Shown here: piece by piece, positions 22,873 through 34,429 of the stretch
How the letters are laid out: each line of letters opens with the position of its first letter
Position numbering within the stretch: position 1 is the first letter of the stretch
Position numbers and translations under genes: made by a program
Source of the DNA: Helicoverpa zea
Taxonomy: Eukaryota; Arthropoda; Insecta; Lepidoptera; Noctuidae
DNA length: 64,000 nt
Direction: 5' to 3'
Assembly: GCF_022581195.2 (NCBI RefSeq)
Contig: NC_061462.1
Coordinates: 5,518,001-5,582,000 of the forward strand
The notes under the pieces: model-generated
What the model saw: the letters and a program-made list of their open reading frames with translations, nothing else
Databases searched by the model: none
Told to the model about the DNA's origin: nothing

Positions 22873-25727
22873 GTAAAAAAAAGTATATGTATGTTAAGAT
22901 AGCGAGTCTCGATTTACTTATCGCGTCATATAGTGAGATTCATTATGAAATAAAATAAACGCGAGTTGTATGAAAATCATTTAATTGAGTGATAGCCTGT
23001 CAAAACGTATCAAGTGAATTTTTTTTTATTTCTTCTAAAATATATTTAATAATTAATTTAAACCTTATCCATAACAATGTAATCTACATTTTATGCCGGA
23101 GTAATTCCAAAATAATAACATCTTCAATATAAGTTTATCTAATTCAAACATATTACATACACACGAGGTGTTTGATATTATCATTAGGGGATTAAAATAA
23201 CTACCCACCCCTACCCACACACGGAAACGCTCAAAGTTTACTGTCGTACAGAATTATTAATATGAAATAGTTTTCTAACTAATTTCGAAGTAATTAATGA
23301 TAATCTCAGAAACTGTATTAACATCTGGCTTACCTTGAAACATTATTGTGTATTTGATTACTGTCTAAGGATGTGAGAAACAGATGTGTTATTTGCAAGG
23401 ATAGAATGTTTGAATTTAAAATGGATTCTCCTTAATTTTATTTGCTCAAAATACTATGCAACAAAGTGGCTTTGACCAGCTCGCGGATAGGTGCTAAGAG
23501 TTCCAACTGGCATTAGTGGGAACCCACGGGGAAGGTCTATATTTAGCAGTGGATGACAATGAAATTACATAACCACTGATAATATTTATATGTAGGTAGA
23601 GATTATGTTTCTGTTGTTTAGCTAATGGACCTAATAAAAAAACACTGTAACAGAGATGACTGACATTATGATTGCATTCAAAGATATTTATTGTTATTTC
23701 TTACTAATATTCCACGAGGCTTCTGATGTTATAATTATCTTGATCTAAAATACTTAGTACATTAGAACACACAAGATGTTACAAGTTGTTATTCTATTCT
23801 AAGTGATTTTAGCGCCTAAGAAAACCGACACACCTTCTGATTAAATCCATATATCACAATGTAAGAGATGGGGTGACGTAAGCCTGACACCATACGGTTA
23901 GATTTGCATACATTATTAATATATTCAATTAATTAAGTATATTACATTCCATATTCGTATACTAAATTGCGTACTCTGTTCTGTGAAAATATTATTCGAG
24001 ACAAACAGATAGTTATTATATTAAGATAGGTAATCCAAAGTTACACAGTAATTGAAATAAAAAGCTACGATATCCGTAGAACGTCACGTAGCGACCGCTA
24101 CGTCGTAGCACGTAGGTATGATTGCGTCCGCAGTACAAATAAAGATTAGATACTAAGTTCATTATAAAACGGACTACAGTGGTACTGTTATTATTATTTT
24201 GGTAAGAATAAGACAAAATTGTGTCCCCACAGTTATAAGGTTTGTTCAAAATTATATATTGTCTGTTTTCTTCTTATTTCCACAATAATAAAACTCCGCA
24301 GCGTAGTTCTTTTTCAAAGAAAGATCCTTTAGAATCTGTTTCTACTTTTGAGCAAATAAAAATGTTAAAATTGAAGTTTCAGTTTCGATTCCAATATTTA
24401 AGTTTCTTTTACGGGAATTGGCTGCAAAGGACCGATTGCTAATATTGCTATCATTCCAAACTTCAACTGGGACTGAAAAAAACCAATAACACTTTATTCG
24501 ACTCGAGAGTCACGGTGAGGCACTCATGTCCTGAAGTTGTGCTCCTGACCGATGACAACAAAGCTGACAAAAGGTAACACTGATTTCATCCAGCCATTTT
24601 ACTGGCCTACCAGCGTTGTGTCTCTATTCACATAGAAAAGGCGTTCGTCACCACGAAATTATTTTCTTACCTTCACTCAACGATCACACAACTATGCTCA
24701 CCATAAAAACTAAATTATAACCTAATCGGAACTTTAAGAACAATCGTTCAGACCGTAATTCTCATCGGCCATCGGAAGCTTCTAATGAGTAGCATTAGAT
24801 AAAGTTCACAATTGATAGTGGGTATATTTCGTTGGTCACGACGAACACTTTTTATCTTCCAATCGCAAATAGTTTCATTCCTACAACTTCTAGGAAACAG
24901 TCATTTGTTTCACGGAGACAAGTGCCCGCTTATTTTTGTTTTGCGTTTAGATGAAGTATTTTTGTTTTATGTAGAATTTTGCAGTGAGTTTTATTATTTT
25001 TTGTTTGAGTAAAGAATTTGTTTTTGTAGAAGAGTTTTTACGACTTTCACGAACAAAAATATCACAGCAATGAAATTATGTTATTCAAACTTATCACAGA
25101 CATTACGAGTTAAAAAATCACTATCACCAAACACACATTCGCACATATTTAAATTGGCTTGTGCCGAGAACAAAAAAAATACGCTGCCTTTACCTTTGTA
25201 GCTGTTATTACATTGCAGTCGCTTTTCATTCGCCGATGAAAATATGACGCTCTGCAGTGGTTCAATGCGATCATATTTTTAGTTTACATGGCAGTACCAA
25301 CATTTTACGTCAGGTGCAAAATTAAAGGATTTACAAGCTTTCAGTTCGAAACAGCATTGTGTGAGTTATACTGATCTGACATGTTCACTGTACAGTGATA
25401 GTTGCATGCACATAGGTAGTATTTGCAACGTCAATATCAAAGTACGTGGAAGTATTGACCGCTCTTCAAACGTTGCGGTATCGATTGCCTCTTTTTATTA
25501 CAGAAGTATTCCTTTGTTGCGTTTCGACATAGGTATTGTCTGATCATCAATATTTACAATTCTCAATAGAAAATCTATCACACCAACATATTTATTACTT
25601 ACGATATAGGCACCTACCGTGGTACATTTGAAAGCTTTGACGGCCATTGAAAAAACTACCTTAATATAAATAAGCCAAGTTCAATCACTCTTATAACAAA
25701 ACAAATGCAAGAACAAAAGCTTTACTT
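22873..25727. other. AT-rich desert; possible RTE tail remnant near 23.5 kb
   Basis: No gene is recognised. Around 23,528-23,560 the string GAAGGTCTATATTTAGCAGT resembles the GAGGCCTATGTTCAGCAGTGG-like 3' end of lepidopteran RTE elements, but too few bases survive to call it. Confidence 0.45.
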
Positions 25728-26440
25728 TCAAATTCAATTGTAACAACAACGTCCCCAGTCAATGGGCTGGCTAATGTCGGCAGAACTGTTTACACGCGTA
25801 GATTACGTGTTACAGAGATCGCACAATTAGCCGCTCATTACGGGTGGTAGCATGCAGGTAGCATTCAATACTATGAAGGTAACTTTGAATTCAATACTCG
25901 ATTCTTTATTACGATTACGTATTTTATAATCTATGTAAAAACAATGGGGTACATGTTATGCAGAGAGTATGTTGTATAGGTGATACATTATATAATCTTA
26001 CATATATTGCTCAATGACTTAAACTGGAAAAGAAAATCTTTTTAAAGCGTTGTTCTCAAATTTAATTGTAACAACAATGTCCCCAGTCAATGGGCTGGCT
26101 AATGTCGGCAGAACTGTTTACACGCGTAGATTACGTGTTAACGTTAGGTTACAGAGATCGCACAATTAGCCGCTCATTACGGTGGTAGCATGCAGGTAGC
26201 ATTCAATGAGGTACAATCTGTTGTTGATTTGACTGAAGGTGTATGGAAAGGTAACTTTGAATTCAATACTTAATTCTTTATTAACTTTAGATAAGTTATA
26301 TTGGGTGTTGCATTTTATAATCTATGTTAAATAATAAGTACTTTGACTTTTACTTTAAACAATATGGATCCTGTAGGGTACATGTTATACAGGGCATTTT
26401 ATATAGATGGTACCTACATCTTATAATCTGTGAACAATAT
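25728..26440. repeat. Tandem duplication, 328-bp offset, with a conserved core
   Basis: Copy 1 (about 25,728-26,000) and copy 2 (about 26,056-26,440) match in order. The core at 25,741-25,870 versus 26,070-26,206 is almost identical: CCCCAGTCAATGGGCTGGC, GGCAGAACTGTTTACACG, AGAGATCGCACAATTAGCCG, GTGGTAGCATGCAGGTAGC. The flanks have diverged by substitutions and indels. Copy 2 has a short AACGTTAGGTT-type insertion inside the core, and copy 1 has one extra G (ACGGGTGG versus ACGGTGG). No coding frame spans the core. It includes homeodomain-like TAATG/AATTAG/CATTAC and forkhead-like TGTTTAC strings. Confidence 0.9.
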
Positions 26441-29400
26441 GGACCCTACAGTTAACGAGTTCTATTTTCAAAAGACTACTGAAAAAGGGGGTTCTCACTT
26501 TGGATATCTGTTTCTTTTAAGTTTGTTCTTTGAAAACTGTATAACATAGCGGAACGCAGCCGTGCACAACCTGATAAATCGAACAAGCTGATAATAACAT
26601 TATGTATAGTTGAAAAACAATATTAAAATTATTTGTTTTAATTATAACGGATAACGAATGTTGTTTAAATTATAATCAACTTTGATGTCACTCACTATCA
26701 CAGTTAATTACAAAACAATGCGGGACGATTATACGCTACAGTTTTCTGATACGGGAACTGTAATGATATTTATATTAAGTGAAACTATTTATAAGACAAC
26801 GACCAAATATTTATGTGGCTAGCATAATGTTATATATTCATAATATCTACATACATATGTAGATAACTAAACATATAACCCAGGTGTAGTGGCTTGCAAT
26901 TCAAACATGACGTGTCCCGGCAGCAATATTTTGACTGTGACATATCTTTACGACGACACAGATATATAGATATAAACCTAACATACATACACACATATAT
27001 ACATGCCAGCAATAATGTCATTCCGCACATTTCAGGTAATAATATACACCGCAGAATCTCATATTTCGTAGTCTACGCCACACGCTGAGGCAAACGTCAA
27101 ATAAATATTGTAAAATCTTGGTGCCGCACCCTCATAAACGTTGTAATCGTTAGATATAGTACTATATGGTCGTTCAAGTGCTTGTTTTTAGTTCAATATT
27201 CTTGAAATTGGTTTTTGAATTAAAGTATACAGCTGAGCGCTTTGGAATTTAAAGTTTTGTCGTTTTGTGTGCGGTGGTCTACTTAGGTAATAGTATATTA
27301 TTTAGACTGTACTGAAAAGAGACTACAACGTGACTCAGTACTTTCTTTCCTATTTTTTTTTTGTTTTATTAGAAAGAACCTTAACCTTTTCTCTGTTAGG
27401 TTACCAAGCTTGTCTCTGTCAGATTAATAGACTAATTAGGACATAACTTAGAAGTAAAAATTGTTGACATCCAGAGCTCAAATATTTGTACAAAGAGAAG
27501 GCTGTTACTATTTACCAAAACAAAATTCGAGGTTCTGGACCTTATCTAAAAATTAATAGTAGAGCTGTAGCTAGCATTAAAATAAAACCGAGAATTTCTC
27601 GTTGAATAGCCGTATTTGCGCCCACGGGAATATTATCTACCTTTTATATAAAACTAATTTTGGACTTAATGAAATGTTAAATTCTAAGTGATTTGAGTTT
27701 CATTATATCTCCCATCAGTATTGTATACAAGTCATTAATATGATTTCGTCAACCTCAATATGTCTATATAGCACAAAGGCCACCTCAATTAACTCTTATC
27801 ATTTATGCCAAATGTTCGTTGTAACTAACATCGGACAACAAATGACCGCGGTCCGTAATAACGGCCTACTTTCCTATTAAAAGACCTGGGCTAATGACTG
27901 GTAATTATAAATTGTTCTACGCTATAAATGTAAAGCGCCTGCCAGTAACTTCGTCACCTCGGCAGCCTTCCTTTGTTTGTCTAGTACTAAATATAAGCGG
28001 CTTTCAAGAAACACTTCACGGGCTATCTATGCAAATCACATCGAGTACTTGAACTTAAACAAAATAAACACCAAGTATAATACGAGCTAGTAAAGTTAAA
28101 CGCTCGTACAATTATTACGGAACCCGTCGTCTTTGTAAATAGAACGTCACCTCACCAGTCGTTTCGTGTATTTGAAATTTTGAGCTGCATTTGAACACGA
28201 ATGCTTTTGTCCGTGAACTGGAATGGGGAACAAAGAACTACACACGGCTTCAGCGGTTCAAGTAACATTCAATAAAGTTTTATTCAGTTTTAAGCACCAA
28301 TAACTTCAACGTACAAAATAATAAAAGAAAAAATATCATAACTGTGTATTAGGATAGAAACGAATATAGGTAATTTGAGTTATTCTGTACAGTTCATGTT
28401 TATACAACAACAATAATTTATTTATAACCGCATCAAAAACTATACTGATAAGACGGAAGCACTGTATCATAAATAAAGCAAAACATAACTGAATCGATAC
28501 GGGACTTAACTTATCCATCCGCGCGAAAAACAAACTTGATCAGTTATGTATAACATAGACTTAGTTGGCTGCAGTCACAATAAAAATAAAGGCGAAGTAA
28601 AGAAAAGATTCTAACGATACTTTTCTGAAGAAAAGAGTCGCAATCAGCTGTTAGATAAAGTTCGAGTTGGCAGAGCGCGCAATCTAGAATTGGCGAACAG
28701 TTTTAAAACTGTATCCACGTGTTTTACTTCGAAAAGGAACTTTAAAAAAATATTCAAGTAGGTATGTATTAAGCAAATAAGTATTATAAACTTGGAGATT
28801 TAAGTCCCAGTTTCACAAAGTTCTTATACTTCTTATAGCTATTTGGCTGCGGAAATTTTACTAAGGAACTCCGAAGTCTAGTTATGAATGCGTATTCCAT
28901 TTTTTTAAAAGAAAACTTTAGATGCAGGCTTATTATTTTCTTCTATTAATCTTGGGCGTTGGGTTTGCAACAAAAGAGCTACAAGAAATTTTAAATGTGT
29001 AGTTTAATTTAAAAGTACCAAATAGGAAACAGAAAACAATACATCCCAGACCTAAATAAAATAATGAACTGTTTTGTTCTATCATATCTTTCAACCAGCT
29101 ACTGTAGACGAACGAAATTAATCGATATTGGTGTATGCATACGTTATAGAAGGCACGAATTTAATTTACATGTACCAGACATACTGTCCAATTTAATCCC
29201 AATGCGAATTTGGTTCGGGCGAGTCATAGCGGTCGAGACCGACAGTGCTTACTCTGAAGTTTGTAACTTTGTCCCCGTGCGCCCGAAGCGCCCAAACCGG
29301 CCCAGTCTCCTCTCGCCCACTCGCCCACAGTGCCCTAAGGATACGTCCAGCTAATATGTGGCTGAATTTTGGGGGATTCCAATTTAGCCCTATTTATGCA

Positions 29401-32400
29401 ACACCTTAGTTTCGAACGGAGATTGGGAACAAGTCAACTGTACTATTGATTGTTTGGCATTTAAGTCAGCAGTCGTGTTTTGGAGCGGAGATTAATATTA
29501 CCGTCTCAGCTATTTACTTTCAACTATTTATTGGTTTATCGCCCAGATTTAAGTAGGTGCAAGGCCGATACAGTTTATTATGGACTTTATGGGAACTTGC
29601 TCCTAAAAGTATTTTTTTTTTATTTATCTGAACGTTTGCATGTTCCGTGTTTTCAAAATTCTTCTTAGCTTGGGTAAATAATAATATGGTACATAAGAAG
29701 ATGGAAAAAATCACGTCAAGACTAAAATAAAGTTAAGCGTGTCTAGAAAGCTTTAAAATAATATGACCAAGTATAGAGAAGTCTGCTCTATAAAACAGTA
29801 AGTCTATTTTCAGAACTTCTACTTTTGTTTTACAGTAGGTGGTAGTTCATGCCAAAAATTCATTGCCATTCCTAATTGACTCCAAAACTCAGATGCCAGG
29901 GTTGCCAATCAACGATTTTGTTTTGTTTTAGGCATTCAGAGTTCATTAGACCGTAACAGTCTCGATTTTTCTGTTTTGTGGCTTAATTAACAACTTCAAC
30001 CTTACTGCACTCTTTGCCATTTGCTACGGAGAGGAGAAAAATGTTTCTGTGACAAAAACGTTGACTAATTTCACTATAACTAAATAGCATTTTTCTGAGT
30101 AGCACTGTAATCTTGTGTTGTAAGTTACAAACTTTGTAAACTGGTTTAATTTCAAAGTGTAGTTTATAAAATACGGGGTATTACGTTCTGAGTCTAGAAT
30201 AAAGACTCTTAAGTTGTTTAATGCGAAGGATCTCTAGCAAATTAGCGTTCTCAAACTCGGTTGTAATTAAACATTAAACAGCTGTACAATAGAATTCCCG
30301 CCCAAACAACTGTCAGTCAAGTGGCATCGCGACGGCCGCTATGCAATCGCGCGCATGCTGCAATCACGGCGCGCATTGTTGCCGGTCCGTGCAACGCTCA
30401 TTGTTGCCGCTCCGTGCAACACTTATTGTGCGATGTTGCACCTGAGCCACGGCTCCTCTTGTTTGGAAGTGGAGCACACAGCGCGAGCGTCTTTTCACTG
30501 CAATTGTATTACGAGCCATTGTCCCGTTTCATTTATTCATAGCTATTCACCGAGGACAGCTTTCCCTTTCTAGATTACAACCGAAAATGTTGTGTTCGGG
30601 ATTTTTGTACGTTAGCGTGTACTTTTGCTTTCATATTTGGTAGATAAAGGCTTATTTGAACATAACTGATCATTGCTAATAGTCAATTTCTTCCTAAATT
30701 TTTGAGAAGTATTTTGTACTTTTATTGGTTAATTTAATATGTTGCAAGTATTTGATGTAAATAAGTGATTCTGAAATCGCTTACTTTCCGAGGGTTTAAC
30801 CAAGAAAGATAAACAAAAATAATGGTCATCATTTAGGGCGTCCTCGTTCGTAATATAAAATGTTATTTAAAAATAATTGAGGTAAAAAGAAAATTGGTCC
30901 ACTTATTCAAACCCAGTAATTCGAATCAATTTTACTGTTTACCTAACCATTTATTTGTATCTACCTGGCCGTAGAGGTTTTTATAAAAATCAGGTTGAAT
31001 ATTTAAAAATCAATTATTTTCTTTGTACACGAGCTGTAATCGTGTAACACGTTCAATTATATTGAAATAATACAGACAGAATTAATATCGTTACGTATTC
31101 GACCACAAAGGGCACGAGGCTTTTAAAAGCAATGAATTGTTTATGAAACTACGTAACTTTTTGAAGAACCCCAACTAACTTTAAGTGAAAGCTTTCGTAA
31201 CGATGTGTCTACTATTAAGTATCCATTTCACCGTCTCAAATTCGTTTTATTAAAAGGTATTTCTTGGAAAGTAAAAAGGTCGCTATGAAAATGTGTTAAA
31301 AACTGTTATTAGGAACGACACAGCTTATTAATTGCTGTCTATCGTTCGCACGTTTTAAAGGTCATAGCAATATAATATTACAAGCTATACTTAGTAACAC
31401 CTCGTTCTAAGCATAAAATTGATTCTGATATAATAGGTGTTTATGAAAGTAGGTGAAAATGAGGTATAATTCTAATTTGTAATAAGTGACTACGCAACAT
31501 ACACATTAGAAGTACCAGGCGCGCAGGTAATCAAGGTAGTGTAGTAATGTGTACTTCAATATTGTACAAAGCGCCAGAAGTTATTTCCCGAGAAGTAAAG
31601 CAGAGGTTCAGTCATGTGAGCCAGAGTAATAAGCCGTTCTTCTCAATTAAGTTTAACAACTTAAGAACCAACTTTATAATATTCTTCTTTATGTGCTTAG
31701 TCGCAGACCTATGTGTTTTGTAATAACTTGCACATATTTATTTTTAACATCACTATCTATATTTATTTGAGAAAGTTTTTACCTAATAAAAATAAAACTG
31801 AATAGAAAACGCCAATTACATGCAGACCAAAATATAAGGATGCAAAGTTTCAAATATTCATCCGCATAGTTTTTGACTGCCAACTATTTTTCACCTTTGT
31901 TTCACAAATACGTCGATACCTAACAAATATTTATTCCATGCCGGAATATGGCATGCGCCACGCAGCGGTCAGAGAATGGCTTTAATAACTGCACCAACAT
32001 ATCTTAAAAGAAAAATGCAATACAGAATTCAATGTGGAATATCCTTTCTATGAAACGTCATTCAAAAGAGAAGTACAGACAATTGAAAATACCAGCAGAG
32101 CGTTCTTTATAATTCAAACTAGTTCCAAGTAAAATTCACAGAGCTGCCTATTTTTCGTATCCGTAAAACGTCAGATATGTGTAAATGCAAGTGTTCGTCC
32201 CGAATGTGTGGTTGGGGCATGTGCCCATCTATCACTCAGATATTGCGTATGCCTGACAGATCGGACGTACCGTTTTGGTTTTTGGGATTCCGTCAAAACC
32301 GAAATCCTGTTAACGAAGCTCTTTTATCTGTGTGTATGTCAGTTTTGTAGAAAACCACTTACGCTATTCGAACAAATACGAAATGTTACATGGCTTTTAA

Positions 32401-33010
32401 TAATTGACATTTTTATGATTGGTCGTTCCATATTTTATTTAAAAAATACTACATATCAAATTCTATTTCACATCCAGTTTTCATTTGCTGTTTTGGTGAT
32501 ATTTGAATTTTATGGACACCAACTACTTTGTTCGTATACCAGAAATTGTCAAATATGTTGTTTTAACATGGATAGGAAAATACACGTTCATTTCTGGCAG
32601 AGACAGTCCGCACAAAGTTTTATTCTAATCAACTTCACAGTCCTTTGGTACAACATGCAGCAGGCATCAATTTTCTGTACAATCAGAAAACTGATATTTT
32701 GGCATTGAGTTCTTTTAATGTGGTTTTCCAGCACACTGGTACGCAGTGGTAACGATACATTGACAGTATGTGTCCTCGATTTGAAGGAAAAAGAGCAATT
32801 AACCTACGTTTATATTAATTTATTTCTAAGGTCAGTTAAGTATATAAACGTCAAAATATCGATCCGCTCTTAAATGGCATGAAGAAACCTGACGAGTGCT
32901 GTTGTTTGCTACGCTATTAATTACTCTTCAAAATCTCTACATAATTATTATTTGCTTTCCATGTACATTCTGAAATTACAACTTAAAGCAGATTCCAGTT
33001 TGAAAATACA
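26441..33010. other. AT-rich desert with one CpG-rich island
   Basis: No gene was recognised. Short (TA/CA)-rich tracts lie near 26,980-27,003. A GC-rich patch with GCGCCCGAAGCGCCC occurs at 29,270-29,340. The island at 30,300-30,520 is listed separately. A 166-codon frame at 32,208-32,708 is discussed under findings. Confidence 0.45.
30300..30520. promoter_or_regulatory. CpG-rich island with repeated CATTGTTGCCG motif
   Basis: About 220 bp rich in CpG. The 22-base stretch CATTGTTGCC(G)GTCCGTGCAAC occurs twice almost unchanged at about 30,375-30,419, and GCAACACTTATTGTGCGATG follows. The ATTGTT core is a Sox-type site by general knowledge. The spacing and motif repetition would suit an enhancer. 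The 73- and 72-codon frames over it are probably GC-rich chance frames. Confidence 0.25.
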
Positions 33011-33012
33011 TA

Positions 33013-33239
33013 TAGTTCGGCCATTCAGAGAATGCGTTCCTGACACGTCGCGATTGAACTGACGACGTAACTTTGCAATGGCGTTGCAGTTACGATAAAA
33101 ATATTTTTGCTGGTTGTTTACCGTTTTAACAATTGAGGAGCATTAAAACAACATTATTATATCAATAATCAATGAATGTAGTTACGTCGTCAGTTCAATC
33201 GCGACGTGTCAGGAACGCATTCTCTGAATGGCCGAACTA
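33013..33239 (+). mobile_element. 227-bp MITE with about 58-bp terminal inverted repeats, copy 1
   Basis: Starts TAGTTCGGCCATTCAGAGAA and ends with its reverse complement. The inverted repeats run about 58 bp inward to GACGACGTAAC. TA flanks both sides (33,011-33,012 and 33,240-33,241), a TA target duplication. The body is non-coding. The copy at 58,696-58,922 is inverted relative to this one and, base for base as far as I can compare, identical. TA duplication and short length suggest a Tc1/mariner-like or similar transposase in trans. Confidence 0.93.
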
Positions 33240-33241
33240 TA

Positions 33242-33584
33242 GTTGTATTTATTTTGAAAATAGAAGTAGTACAACAACTAGTAGGTAGAATCATAGTCAG
33301 TAAACAACAACTGGTATTAAATCCACGTAAAAGTATTCCGCGTATGTGGGCATTATTTCTGTGTGCCTGGACACTTGACCGGATTTCACATTTCGGTTCT
33401 GAAATGTTAAGGGGACGTGGAAATGCATAATATTCAGCTGACCAAAGAGCTATGGTCTGCTTCGATTTAAAAAGAAAAGGCCACTTAGCAACTTGGAATA
33501 GTGAAAGGTCCTAAAAATATGTGTATTTGTAGTTAGAGCTATTTTTATATTCTTTTAGACTGGCTTCTATTTCGCACAACGATT
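33242..33584. other. No gene seen
   Basis: Single-copy sequence. The 74-codon frame at 33,206-33,430 begins inside the MITE and is not credible. Confidence 0.5.
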
Positions 33585-33926
33585 ACCATCCAACGTGGCA
33601 ATGCTGCCAGCCTTTTTTACATTACCGAGTGACAGCGATGAGGACCAATTTTTAACCGACTTCCCAAAAAGGAGGAGGTTCTCAATTCGGCCGGTATGTT
33701 TTTTTTTTTTTTTTTTCTATGTATGTACATCGATTACGCCGAGGTTTATTGTCCGATTTACGTGATTCTTTTTTTGTTCGACGCGGAATAGCTGCCAGAT
33801 GGTCCCATAGTCATCAGGTCAGGATCTGATGATGGAAACCCTGAGAAATCGAGAGCAACCTTCCAAAGTTGTAGGCAAACATAGGGTAAAAAGTTGACAC
33901 TCAGATGTATGCCTGAAAGCACTATT

Positions 33927-34172
33927 CAACAGTGAAGGTTTGAAGCTGACCTGATGATGGAGACCAGAGAGGGTCGAGGGAACTCGACAACTGAATATGT
34001 AAACTACCTCGTGTTTGGGCTTATAATATTTGTATTGATGAGATCTTTGCAACAGTGAAGGTTTGGAGCTGACCTGATGATGAAGACCAGAGAAGGTCGA
34101 GGGAACTCGACAACTGAATATGTAAAATACCTCGTATTTGGGCTTAAAATATTTGTATTGATGAGAACTTTC
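33927..34172. repeat. 123-bp tandem duplication inside the repeat
   Basis: CAACAGTGAAGGTTTGAAGC... at 33,927 recurs as CAACAGTGAAGGTTTGGAGC... at 34,050. Both copies contain TGACCTGATGATG, AGACCAGAG and GGTCGAGGGAACTCGACAAC and end near TATTTGTATTGATGAGA. Only a few substitutions separate them. Confidence 0.9.
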
Positions 34173-34237
34173 TACTTATACGGATAGTGACAGTTATTTG
34201 TATCACTGAAAAGCTGTAAATAAAAAACTTTTTTACA

Positions 34238-34429
34238 AAAAAAATTAACCGACTTCCCAAAACACTAAAAAGGCAAAAAATAACTAATTTTAGGTGCATC
34301 GGCCTAGAAGTCGGTGGCAAAATTAACTTTTAGGCACATCCTTGATTAGACACCGACTTCTAGGCCGATGCACCTAAAATTAGTTATTTTTTGCCTTTTT
34401 AGTGTTTTGGGAAGTCGGTTAATTTTTTT
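34238..34429. repeat. Perfect 79-bp foldback with 34-base loop
   Basis: Left arm 34,238-34,316 begins AAAAAAATTAACCGACTTCC; right arm 34,351-34,429 is its exact reverse complement as far as I can check. The loop is 34,317-34,350. The arm repeats the ACCGACTTCCCAAAA head of the element at about 33,655, so the foldback closes the element. Confidence 0.93.

Larger units (their letters stand above)
33585..34429 (+). repeat. ACCGACTTCCCAAAA dispersed repeat ending in a foldback
   Basis: The block ACGTGGCAATGCTGCCAGCC through CAGCGATGAGGACCAAT (33,592-33,652) is followed by TTAACCGACTTCCCAAAAAG with GGAGGAGGTTCTCAATTCGG, a T-run, and then TATTGTCCGATTTACGTGATT. I recognise this order as a widespread lepidopteran repeat. 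The middle contains a 123-bp tandem duplication and the right end is a perfect foldback, both listed separately. No protein is encoded. The 77-codon minus frame at 33,819-34,052 lies across the duplication and is not called. Confidence 0.75.
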
